From Parelaphostrongylus tenuis (lineage: Eukaryota; Nematoda; Chromadorea; Rhabditida; Metastrongylidae), in NCBI GenBank assembly GCA_019055375.1, contig JAHQIW010006967.1, positions 1 to 64,000 of the forward strand: a DNA stretch of 64,000 nt. Reading direction: 5' to 3'. Below are positions 36,146 through 45,274 of this stretch, piece by piece (the first letter of the stretch is position 1; each line of letters starts with the position of its first letter). The position numbers and the translations under genes were made by a program. The notes under the pieces are model-generated. The model saw only the letters and a list, made by a program, of their open reading frames with translations. It had not been told where the DNA came from and did not search any database.

Positions 36146-36149
36146 CTTT

Positions 36150-36960
36150 AGAAAGTTTCAAAAGTCTTCCACGCAAATATTTCAGATTCCGGTGTAAGGA
36201 TTTTGACTTTCGCACTAAATTTTTCGGCTATCGTTTTATTCCCTATGCATATTCAGTGGAATGCTTTGTCTGCATTTAAGTTTTCAATTGAGTGCTCTTT
36301 ATACGAATGCAAAGTGGTCAATAAAACTTGCCAATTATGAGTAATCGCATACCTTACAGGATTTTAGTTACACCGTACCAGAATCATGCAATTGCCACCT
36401 CATTCGTTGTGGTAAATTATGCAATTTATGTTCTGCAAAGACGGTCATACAGTTATTTACGAATCAGCTGGCGCTTTAGAGTGTTTCAAGCATTTCAATC
36501 ACTGTTCCCGCGTTGTCCAAACAATTCCTTTGAATAGCGTTTGATAGATGCACTTATTTCGCTAAAATAAATGGAGAGAGAACAGGACCTTGACTTCATT
36601 AGGCTTGCCTCCTAACGCTGTCGCTTTTCTTCAAAAGACCGAAGAATCTCTCAGCGTTTCGTAGCCGTTGGAAATGGCTGTTTGCACTGATCTCAGGAAT
36701 TTCTTCTAATTCTCTCTACCTAGGCATGTACTGATAGCCGTACGGAGCAATTTTTCACAGACGCGTCTTGTATGTGATGGATGAGAGGAGGAGTAATGAG
36801 GTAGTATGTTTTAGGCTTGGCTTTTGGAGCTGCAGTCACTGATGGATAAGTTGGTTCGACCATTCAAAGTTGTGAGCCAAGATCACAGTAGAGATCACAT
36901 GCTGGGGGACGTCGTTGCCGCATGTTTGTGACGCTGGTCGCACAACTGATCAATGAATTG
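36150..36960. other. No recognisable gene
   Basis: Short open frames only (for example 36328-36537). Nothing supportable before the hammerhead array begins at 36967. Confidence 0.4.
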
Positions 36961-37109
36961 AGAGACGACTCATCAGTAGCACCCTCCCTCTGTTCCGTCG
37001 ATCCCTTGAGGTAAAATAATCCTCTAAAGGAATCGGCGTCGATTGAAAATTAAGCACCCGATTCCTTTAGAGGATTATTTTACCTCAAGGGATCGACGGA
37101 ACAGAGGGA

Positions 37110-37162
37110 GGGTGCTACTCATGAGTCTCAATAGGACGAAATAGGCGCCTATATACCACTAG
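37110..37162 (+). ncRNA. Hammerhead ribozyme, first of tandem pair, core mutated
   Basis: The core reads CTCATGA at 37118-37124 in place of CTGATGA, so the invariant G5 is C at 37120. Stem II is GTCT/GGAC (37125-37128, 37134-37137) with loop CAATA, and GAAA is at 37138-37141. Stem III is the palindrome ATAGGCGCCTAT (37141-37152) with H17 = A at 37153. G5 contacts the cleavage site in known structures, so this copy is probably inactive. Confidence 0.8.
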
Positions 37163-37393
37163 ACCTATCGGCTCGAAACAAGTAATATCCTTATCAGATT
37201 TAATCATTTTAGGCGGGTCTGTAAAAGAGCGGTCGATAGCAGAGGTATGGTTCATTCTAAAAGCCGCAAGCTCGACTGCCGGTCACCACAAAGTCAGGTA
37301 ATACCATCATCCTACTTTGGGTGCTTAATTTTTACTCGGCGTCTATTCCTTTAGAGGATTATTTTACCTCAAGGGATCGACTTAACCGAGGGA

Positions 37394-37445
37394 GGGTGCT
37401 ACTGATGAGTCCCAATAGGACGAAATAGGCGCCTATATACCACTA
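37394..37445 (+). ncRNA. Type I hammerhead ribozyme, complete core
   Basis: CTGATGA is at 37402-37408. Stem II pairs GTCC (37409-37412) with GGAC (37418-37421) over loop CAATA, and GAAA is at 37422-37425. Stem III is ATAGGC/GCCTAT (37425-37436), a loopless palindrome of the kind that favours dimeric or tandem ribozymes. The cleavage triplet is AUA with cleavage predicted after 37437. Stem I pairs 37395-37401 (GGTGCTA) with 37438-37444 (TACCACT) with one C-C mismatch. Every invariant core base is present. The stem-loop II sequence is close to that of the Schistosoma satellite hammerhead as I remember it. Confidence 0.88.
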
Positions 37446-37479
37446 GACCTATCGGCTCAAAACAAGTAATATCTTTGCC

Positions 37480-37940
37480 AATCTACTACTCGCAAACGTC
37501 GAAGACGATTGATAATCAGCTGTATAGATATATAATCATACTTACGATAACAGAAAAATGCAGTTATGGCAATGGAACTTTATTGAATAATCCCCAAGTT
37601 TTGTCTTATACATGGAGCGAATTGTGAAGAAAAGTTTCCGCCTTCTCAGAATTGTCCAATTAGATGAGATGATAAACAGGTTCAGCAAGCGCAACAAATA
37701 TTCATGTATAAATTGCTTTGATAATTACTCTGCGATAAATAATATCCGCCATAAAGTGCTGTGAGCCCCCTTAAGGAATGGTCGGCGAGCTGCGCTTATA
37801 TCATTACGACAAATGTAAAATGCTTAATCATGAGGTGAATTCTTCAAGTGAGACCAGACTGATGTTTATTCAACCTAATATCTACATTTTAGCACTTTTC
37901 TGTAGCGAATGGTACCAATTAAATATATGGTATGGAGGAT
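37480..37940. other. No recognisable gene
   Basis: Spacer between the family-1 array and the mariner relic. No feature that I can support. Confidence 0.4.
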
Positions 37941-39180
37941 ATTGTCATAGGAGCGCCCCTTGTACACCAAATTTATTAACCAGAAGTAATTGAAATTGCT
38001 CAACAACACTATTCAAAGTATGTGTCATCAGCCTAAACACGTTCCTGCCATCTTTCAGGCAACGAATCAGTGTCGCTTTTTGCGGAATTTTCTAAGTTTT
38101 CCTTTGGTACCAAATTTGTTCATAATGGAAGGAAGTGGTAGAAGGGTCGCTGAATTCCACGCCACTTTAGTCAAGCACAGATGCGCAAACGTATGAACAC
38201 TGCTGAAAACTGCGCCGTCGTCATTTTTGCGCTCCATTTCTGACCAGGTTCATCACCGTCGACGAAGAGTAGATTTTTCAAGAGCCAACGTTGCCCGAAT
38301 CAGTGATTCCTAGAAGGCCATTGTGATACTCCAACTCCACGTCCAAATCGATTCACACCAAAGGTTATGTTCATTATCTCGTGGGACCGGATTGGGCGGA
38401 TTCATTGGATCTTGCTGACAGCCGAGGAAACCACCATCTACATGGGCTGCTGTAAGCACCTGGACCGCTGCAATCGGACCCTGTCAAGCCGACGTCACTG
38501 CAGCGCATTCCTGCTTCAAGACAAGGCTAGGCTGAGGTCGCGAAATTGACAGAGTTAGTTGACCAAAGTGGGTTGGAGTTGCTAGATTATCCGTCCTACA
38601 GTGTTGATTTGTCGCCGTCTGATTATCAACTCTTTCGGTCGCTGGAGCATTTCCTGAGCAAGAGGGGTTCTGTGACAGCAGTCATTGGCGTCGGAGAGAG
38701 AACTTTTCTTGAATCGAAGTATGGTGAGTTTTCTGACCACGCTAGTGATTTTCAGTGAGATACGCAAAAATTTGTTCAGAGTGATGGCGGATATTTTGAA
38801 GAGTATTGTATAAGGCCGAAAGTATAAAGAGGACGAATATGTCGTCCCACCGCTCCTCCCTTCCAAAATCCGATATGCTATATCGTCGGTGAAGAACAGA
38901 ACAACACCCGGTCCAGACAGGATTAGACCAGAATATCTGAAGAATCTGCCGCCAGTTCTCATCAACACCCTGGCTCGGCTCTTCACTCGCTACCTGTTAG
39001 AATGCAAGGTCCCTATTCAGTGGAAAGCCAGCAAGACCGTACTGTTGTTCAATAAGGGAGACCTTCACGACATAGGCATTTATCGCCCTATTTGCTTGCT
39101 GTCCGTTGTCTATAACTCTTTAATAGATCCTTTCGTTATTATTTGAGCCAACATGTCATGTGGTCTGGTAAGGGCTCTTG

Positions 39181-39230
39181 TGCAGCCCGAGACACGTGTT
39201 TCGTCCTTACAAACTCATCAGCCGGGCTCT
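39181..39230 (-). ncRNA. Type I hammerhead ribozyme, complete core with GUC cleavage triplet
   Basis: On the minus strand CTGATGA spans 39221-39215. Stem II pairs GTTT (39214-39211) with GGAC (39206-39203) over loop GTAA, with two G-U pairs. GAAA is at 39202-39199. Stem III is the palindrome ACACGTGT (39199-39192) and H17 is C at 39191, giving the canonical GUC triplet. Stem I pairs AGCCCGG (39228-39222) with TCGGGCT (39190-39184), seven consecutive pairs counting one terminal G-U. All invariant core residues are present. The weak point is stem II, which may slow cleavage. Confidence 0.88.
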
Positions 39231-39349
39231 GTGTTAGGTGAAAATTTTGCCTGACATAGAGTGTAAAACGTACGTCGTCGACAACTCTTCATAAGGAGTG
39301 TAACGCTCCCGAGAGAACTGACTATAAAAAGATCGACAGACGACGGGTT

Positions 39350-39396
39350 CTGCCCGGCTGATGGGTCTGTAAGGAAGAAACACGTGTCTCGGGCTG
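39350..39396 (+). ncRNA. Hammerhead ribozyme, partner copy with two core-region changes
   Basis: CTGATGG (39358-39364) has A9 changed to G, and the closing base of stem II is A at 39376 where C is expected. GAAA (39377-39380), palindromic stem III ACACGTGT, the GUC triplet ending at 39388, and a six-pair stem I (GCCCGG with TCGGGC) are kept. It is the inverted counterpart of the minus-strand ribozyme at 39181-39230 and probably has little or no activity. Confidence 0.75.
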
Positions 39397-40710
39397 TACA
39401 AGAGCCCTTACCAGACCACATGACATGTTGGCTACAAAAATAATGAAAGGATCTATTGAAATTTGAGCGTGGTCTTAATCAACCACTTTGTCTCATTTTC
39501 ATCGATCTGAAGAAAGCATTTGATTCAGTGGAAACAGAAACGGCTATTGAATCACAGGATAACCAGAGCGCCCCTACTCGGTACATAATGATCCTTCGTG
39601 AGCTTTATAAAGATCTCACAGCCAAAATTTCTCCATTCTACAACAATATCACCATTGACGTAAGAAGAGGGGCTCGACAAGGCGATACAATTTCGCCGAA
39701 ACTATTTACTGCCACCCTACAAAACGTCATGCGAACATTAGAATGGGACGATATGGGAGTGAAAATTGACGGTCGACAATTGAGCCATCTTCGCTTTGCT
39801 GACGATATCGTTCTCATAACACCAAACATCGGCCAAGAAGAACGAATGTTGACCGATTTCGATAACGCCTTTAGAAATATTGGTCTTCAACTAAATCTAG
39901 CGAAAGCGATGTTCATGAGGAACGGATGGGTTTCGAATGCCCCATTCACGCTCAACGGAACGACAATCTCCAAATGCTTCAGTTACGTCTATCTAGGTCG
40001 TGAAATCAACATGATGAACGACCGTGCTCCAGAGTTGAGCAGAAGGAAACGAGAGTCTTGGGAAACGTTCAAGAGCATCGAAGATGAAGTAAAGAGGGAT
40101 AAGAACATCCGACTTCGTGACACCTCTTCGACTCGACAATTATCCCTGCCCTAACGTATGCAGCAGAAACCTGGTCGCTACGTAAGCACGATGAAGATCA
40201 CTTGGCGTTATCGAACGCGCAGTCGAAAGGTCGATGCTAGGAGTATCCCGTATCTCGCAAATAAGAGACAGGATCCGAAATGTCGACCTACGTCAACGAC
40301 TGAAAATCAGAGACGCCGTTCTACGCGCCAGGACATCGAAAATATGGTGGGCGAAGACACGTGATGAGCTTCAACGACAACCGATGGACGAGAGCCGTTA
40401 CCGACTGGATTCCTCGGGACGTCAAGCGCCCTAAATGAAGACCACTGAGCAGTTGGTCCGATTTCTTCACGAAAGCGATAGAAAAAAGATATGATGCTCA
40501 GCGAATCCTCTGAGCGAAGAAGACCCACTGGGTTACTCTTGCACGCGATAGGGAAAAATGGAAGAGTTGCTGGTAACCGCTCGAGTCACTCGACGATCAA
40601 CGGGACGAGTGACAGGTGAATGTATAAGGCAATTCTAATAACTTCTGCTTGATAAGGTTGGTGTTTATTGCTCTGAAGTCAAAGCTCATTAAAAGACCTA
40701 GTACTTTAAT

Positions 40711-42815
40711 TGCAGTTCAGCGATATTTGTTTGTTCACGTTTTTTTTGTCACAAATAGTAACAAGCAACACGTGTTCATACCATCAGCTCTCCTTACTCC
40801 TATGCAGAGAGTCCTAATTACGTAAGGTAGATGGAGCAATGTCGAGTTAATATTTTTGAATCGTGCGCAAAATTCTAATTCTGAATGGAGGTGTGGGGGT
40901 TGTAAATACTCTGTTTAACATGAATTCTCACTTTAAAAGCTTGTGTCATAAATTCCTGTGAGGTAGAAAGATATTATTCATTCAATTTTCAGTCGTGGAT
41001 TCTGCGAGAGCCTGAATCAATCAAAGAACGCAATCTGCTAAATTGGCTGTTTTTTTAAAAATGTTGTTGAACTCATGTAAATTCAGTAGTTACACTTATT
41101 TGGTTGCTACATTTGTTCAACGTGTAAGCAAATGAGAACTCTTTCAATTGCAAATTTTGTAGATCGTGAGTCCAGCTACGTGGATCTTTATATGCCAGTT
41201 GATTTTCAAATTGTCTTCTTACTTCTGCTGTGATAAAATTATTTCAGCTTCACAGTAGCAAGTGTGGATTAAAACCGTGCCCATAATAAACCTCCTTACA
41301 ACTTGAAGGAAAAAAACGCAAAATATATTGTAAGCTTTGACTTAACAATCATTAACAATGGTTTATGCTACCAGAAATGCACAACACAATGCCAGTGCAC
41401 TAGGTATCATTCGAGTGAGGTGGCGTGGATTCAACTTGACAACGGTTGCCAATGATGTCGTTTAACTTGTTCTTCTGCTGAAAAAAGTAGAGTCAGTGCA
41501 GCCTAAAAAGTTTTAATTGAGTTTATTTTGCGTAAAAAACGACTAAAATTTTTTATGCAAGCGATTCATCAATAATTCGTAAAAAAAGTAAGCTACTATG
41601 AGCCTTAAGTCTTGTTACGATTACACATTTCACAATTTCGTGTTTTAAAATCAACGAGTAACAATGGAAGTGTCTTATATAAGGCTTCGGCACGATTCCA
41701 CTTCAAGCAATCTTGGTTTATGTGGTTATAAAGGCAGTTTTCCCAATCTTAATTCTGCGTTCTTCAACCTCCTAAAGAGAATCTTGAGAAAAGCGCATAG
41801 AATTTGTTACACAGAGATTGCGGCTTTTATTACCTCATGTACTTTTAATCTGAGCCTTCCTCGGAGCAATCGAATCGCTCATCTACTTTTCGTGACCATT
41901 TCTAAGAGCGCCAGATAGTTTCTATCATAAGGTTCTTCAACAAAAAAGATTATTCATACTAAAAGACATTTGAGTTTGAGGCGATGATTCCAAAAACAGC
42001 AATATTTGTCAGTAATAATCTGACAAAGAAAAATGATAAAGTATTTCTAGTTGTGCGCTGCTTAAAGAGGAGGATTTGTGATAAAATTGCTATAACGCCA
42101 CATTACGTGGGCTTGAGAAGTAATTAGTGGTTATAACGATTCCTTTACCGAATAGCTTCCAACGGACAATTTGTTCGAGTAATACGACAACAATTGTCAA
42201 GATTTCTTTTTTTGGTGTTATTACATCAAACACATCCTATTTAACAGTGAAGAATAATTAGAAAACTGCATGCAAGTCTATCACTGCGGTCGACCATAAG
42301 AGTCAAAGAACAATACCGAGAGAACATTTTAAAGACTGCAGCAAGACTCACCGATTAAATTGGATTAAGCTAGATGAGAGTCTTTGCTTATTATGATGAG
42401 CATTCATTGTGCAACGCAATCCTGATTTTCTTCTCAATCTAAAACAATGGAGTCTCTATAGCGACAGTTTCCAATTGACTAATTCAAGTTCTCGCTTCTT
42501 TATAATCTGCTAGAATGTCTTATGCCCTTTCGGAGGTTTGGTACGCCATTTTTGACTATCTTCATTAGAGTAGCACGACGATCCTTTTTTTTTTCAAAGT
42601 CTGAGTTGTTGTTCAAATTTAATGTCTGAGACAGCTTTGATTGACTAAAATTCCAACTAATTTATGCGTAAGCCGAAGACCACTGTATCATTCTAGTTGC
42701 AATGTGTAACGGCGTACATGAAAACTTGACGATTAATCAACCAGCGAAGAAATTTCGAGCAGTGAAAAGAAAGTTTTGACATGGACCAGACAACATTGGC
42801 TGATCTTTAAATTAC
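40711..42815. other. No recognisable gene
   Basis: AT-rich sequence. An 84-codon frame at 41664-41918 has no motif or clear splice signal. No terminal repeats were recognised. Confidence 0.4.
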
Positions 42816-42822
42816 CAGGCAA

Positions 42823-43122
42823 ATGACGTTTCTCTCCACACAACGTTTTATACCTTTTTACCAGTACTGTATAAAGGATATTTCTGATGGAATCAAAACG
42901 GACTTTTGTAAGGAAAATTCAACTATACACATTGCAGTCAAAAATTTTTATGACTGTCTGGAAAAGTATGCCAAATGCTATCTATCCACTTTTCTACCTT
43001 ACTTTGCCTACACAAAGGTCCTGGAAAGCGTAATGAGCGACGATTTTCTTTCCGTCTTTGCTGACCAAATAAGGTGCGAATTAAGTCTGCACAAACCGGC
43101 TATTGACTGCAGCAATCGCTGA
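42823..43122 (+). CDS. Hypothetical exon or small protein, cysteine-containing (99 codons)
   Basis: The frame has protein-like composition throughout, including YQYCIKDISDGIKTDFCKEN, NFYDCLEKYAKCYLS and ADQIRCELSLHKPAIDC before the stop at 43122. Six regularly spaced cysteines suggest a small disulphide-rich domain of a secreted nematode protein, but no signal peptide is visible. A splice-acceptor-like ATTACCAG lies just upstream (ending about 42820), so this may be a last exon whose earlier exons I cannot place. Family not recognised. Confidence 0.38.
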   Translation: MTFLSTQRFIPFYQYCIKDISDGIKTDFCKENSTIHIAVKNFYDCLEKYAKCYLSTFLPYFAYTKVLESVMSDDFLSVFADQIRCELSLHKPAIDCSNR

Positions 43123-44440
43123 AGAGCGAAAGTACAATTTTTTTCATTTGGCCATTAAATCAACTATCTCAGTTGATATCTGATAACGCACTGCACGCAT
43201 ATTATGGTGTACGTGGGGAGGTGGTTATTGGATTTCGTGAGGTGATTACAGCTTTTTACAAACATATTTTTTGATCCCTTGAGCCTATTTTGAACACTTT
43301 TCCCACTTCGTGAGCCGAGGAACAGAACGATGATCTGAAGCGTATGTCGAGTCTTCAGTGGTTACTGAATAAGTATTGATTTCATTGCGATGCTGTAAGT
43401 GGGACGGTACGCTGTTAGATAGAGCCGTGTTGTGAAAGTTTTCTATGACGCACTACAGTGGTGCTCGATAAAATTACTCCATTGAGACGAAAAAATGAAG
43501 TGAATTGGTAAGAAAATTTCTCTCCTGCTTTTATTCACAAATGACATTGTTACCCTTTCAAAAGTATCACAAGAGTAAAGAAATCAATTCGATGACGTTG
43601 AGAAACAAACGAGACTATGAACCAGTCGAAAGGAAACTGTTCACAAGCTGAGCTTAGTTTGAAGGCGACGGAAAAATTCTAGATGTTTCATCTCCTGAAA
43701 AATCGTATTTAACTTTACCCTGTCTTGATAAGTATAGGCAAGAGTTGAAATATAGAACTCAGAACAAGTCAATGAGAACAATGGTTTTCCTTTAGGGCTA
43801 ATAAAATGTCTACTGACCTGGACAAATATGATCAACGTGGATATAGTGAAAATCTGAATGATATTTTAATTTCATTAGAGACGTTGCTTGTATCAAAAAT
43901 ACTATCACGTACACATTCATTGGAAATGAGCAGGTGCACTCAACACTAAGCTTGTTGTCACAGACTAAATTTCGGGGAGTATTCTTCTTCACACTAAAAC
44001 AGAACATGTTTTCAAAAACAAAAACTGCTTGGAAGTTTATGTTGTAAACGAGAAAAACGATAGCTTTGGCAAGAATTATTGAAATGGGTCCCAGAATAAT
44101 ATGAATTCAGAATAAGCCTTGAATGACTGCTTCACGTTGCAGTTTTTTGCGCAAACTGGCTGTAATTTGCAGTGAGAGGAGTTAGCTTAGAGATCAAATG
44201 CTGTATTCGAAAACAGGACGGATCATCTCTCTTCACGACAGTCAGAACATAAAGAAACGAATGGTAAATGGCGGAAAATTTTGAGTCAAACTCTCGTCTA
44301 CGATCTATAGTTTTTCGATTGTAGTTATCCAATACCTGGCAGCTTAAGTGGGTTCAGTGTCGAAATGTACATACCAGGCCAAGACATTGACTTTTTTCTG
44401 ATAGAATAGATACGGTGTAAAGCAGAAAGAGTGAAAGCAC
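43123..44440. other. No recognisable gene
   Basis: Short overlapping open frames on both strands only. Nothing supportable. Confidence 0.4.
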
Positions 44441-44444
44441 AGCA

Positions 44445-44572
44445 GGTCCTTTATAGTGCAGCGGTTAATACACGCCCTCGGAAAGGATGAAACGCAGATT
44501 TAACTTCTACCTGGGCCTTAACGTTTTGCGCACTACTCAGCATTGCTGAGAAAGGAAAAATGATTGAAGTTG
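44445..44572 (+). repeat. tRNA-derived SINE, degenerate
   Basis: 'ctttatagtgcagcggttaa' supplies an A-box-like segment, followed by 'acgccctcggaaaggatgaaa'. The B box has decayed (GATTTAACTTC). The tail is 'aacgttttgcgcactactca'. It is a first-family copy. Confidence 0.55.
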
Positions 44573-45090
44573 TGCAATATGCAATAAAAAAGTGTCAATG
44601 TTTAAATGATTAAGTGAGCTTCAAATAAAGTAGATAGCAATGACAATACAGATCTCTTTTGCTTTCCACCGAAGCATCTTCGTCCACTGCGAAACAGTGC
44701 ATCGCGAAGGCCAAGAACATTCTTAGTTTCTGCTTTTGCTTGCTACTGTATATCATTAAATTCACTCTCTAACAACCAAGCATATGATATTTGTTGATGA
44801 ACTGGCTGATATGATTGCCATACGGCGACAGCAAATCACATCAACAATACAATTTTGCCTATATCGAAGGAAACCTATTTATTAGATTACAGCTCATGAC
44901 GAAAGGTTGTAATATTTTATTAGAATACGGTTCATAAGTGACTGGATTCGTTCTACACAACGATTTTCAAGTTCTAGGTTTACCAGTAACTATTTGCGCA
45001 TGGTAAAATCAGCTTAACGTGAAATACAATCAAAATTCAGATTCAAAGTGATTCTCAACCAACTAACTTTGTGCTCTTTACTATGTGCAG

Positions 45091-45268
45091 AAGGTTCCGC
45101 GAAATAAACAAGATTTTGCTAGCCAAGAAAAAGATTGAGTTGGCTGGAGTAATACCAGGTAAAATGAATATGCTGCGACCAGATAAGTTGGTTAGCTTCA
45201 ACACTGCGTGCTATTACCTCCTATCCGTATCGGTGATAGTTCAAGATAGCTCGCCAATGTTCAATTAA
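45091..45268 (+). CDS. Exon-like open frame, unknown product
   Basis: Behind an acceptor CTATGTGCAG (ending 45090) the frame reads RFREINKILLAKKKIELAGV and continues either to a donor-like CCAG|GTAAAA near 45160 or on to the stop at 45268 (RPDKLVSFNTACYYLLSV). The acceptor and codon composition are reasonable, but no neighbouring exon could be joined, so it could be a chance frame. Confidence 0.3.
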
Positions 45269-45274
45269 AACATA

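Larger units (their letters stand above)
36967..37476 (+). mobile_element. Family-1 retrozyme-like array: inverted partial copy, then tandem hammerhead monomers of 284 bp
   Basis: The array has four parts. An inverted partial copy (36967-37058) ends inside a hammerhead core. A partial direct copy (37059-37153) ends at the first ribozyme. One complete monomer (37154-37437) runs from the first to the second predicted cleavage site, and a short partial copy runs to about 37476. Direct-repeat landmarks are TTCCTTTAGAGGATTATTTT, 'ctcaagggatcgac' and 'gagggagggtgcta', each upstream of a ribozyme, and 'taggcgcctatataccacta' downstream of each. There is no open reading frame. Tandem non-coding monomers delimited by hammerheads are the defining layout of retrozymes, which are thought to replicate through circular RNA. 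Nothing in the array shows what mobilises it. Confidence 0.85.
39121..39459. mobile_element. Family-2 hammerhead element (339 bp palindrome with a ribozyme in each arm)
   Basis: The termini AATAGATCCTTTC (39122 onward) and its complement (ending 39459) are inverted. The arms continue through GAGCCAACATGTCATG, GTGGTCTGGTAAGGGCTCTTG and the hammerhead sequence. The centre (39236-39345) is single-copy and matches the copy at 63780-63985 ('gagagaactgactataa', 'gtgttaggtgaaa'). There is no open frame. The element, with extra family sequence to about 39477 ('tttgagcgtggtctta'), interrupts the RTE copy. Confidence 0.85.
38817..40620 (+). mobile_element. RTE-type LINE copy B, 5'-truncated, inserted in mariner with a 10-bp target duplication
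   Basis: The target sequence TGTATAAGGC occurs at 38807-38816 and again at 40621-40630, directly bounding the element, as expected of target-primed reverse transcription. The element starts in the middle of its ORF. It contains an RT domain open from 39456 to 40154 with FIDLKKAFDSVE, ARQGDTISPKLF and FADDIVLITPNI (the YADD-like catalytic box reads FADD). A frameshift near 40127 precedes the C-terminal region, where FNDNRWTRAV is split between frames. Its 3' end is 'gtgacaggtgaa'. It is interrupted by a family-2 hammerhead element at 39121-39477, which replaced about 130 bp of RTE sequence. No functional protein is possible. Confidence 0.9.
37945..40710 (+). mobile_element. Mariner relic split by an RTE insertion
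   Basis: The left part (about 37945-38816) has the mariner leader ('caccaaatttattaaccag') and a decayed transposase. Visible are FITVDEE with an in-frame stop near 38250-38275, a WD-type stretch near 38385, and DYPSYSVDLSPSDYQLF near 38586-38635, matching the mariner signature around the third catalytic Asp. It ends with SDGGYFEE near 38780-38805. The right part (40621-40710) is the mariner 3' end ('ataacttctgcttgataagg', 'aaaagacctag'). The RTE copy between them is flanked by a 10-bp duplication of mariner sequence, so the mariner is the older element. The outer left terminus is lost. Confidence 0.8.

Noticed and set aside
37394..37445. CRISPR-like or riboswitch interpretation of the repeated hairpins
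   Set aside because: Only two units 284 bp apart in a eukaryotic sequence, and the conserved core is that of a hammerhead.
36967..37476. LTR retrotransposon with short LTRs
   Set aside because: No primer-binding site, polypurine tract or gag-pol remains; repeats are explained by hammerhead monomers.
39456..40154. Active RTE reverse transcriptase gene
   Set aside because: The RT domain is open for 232 codons, but the copy is 5'-truncated, interrupted upstream and frameshifted downstream.
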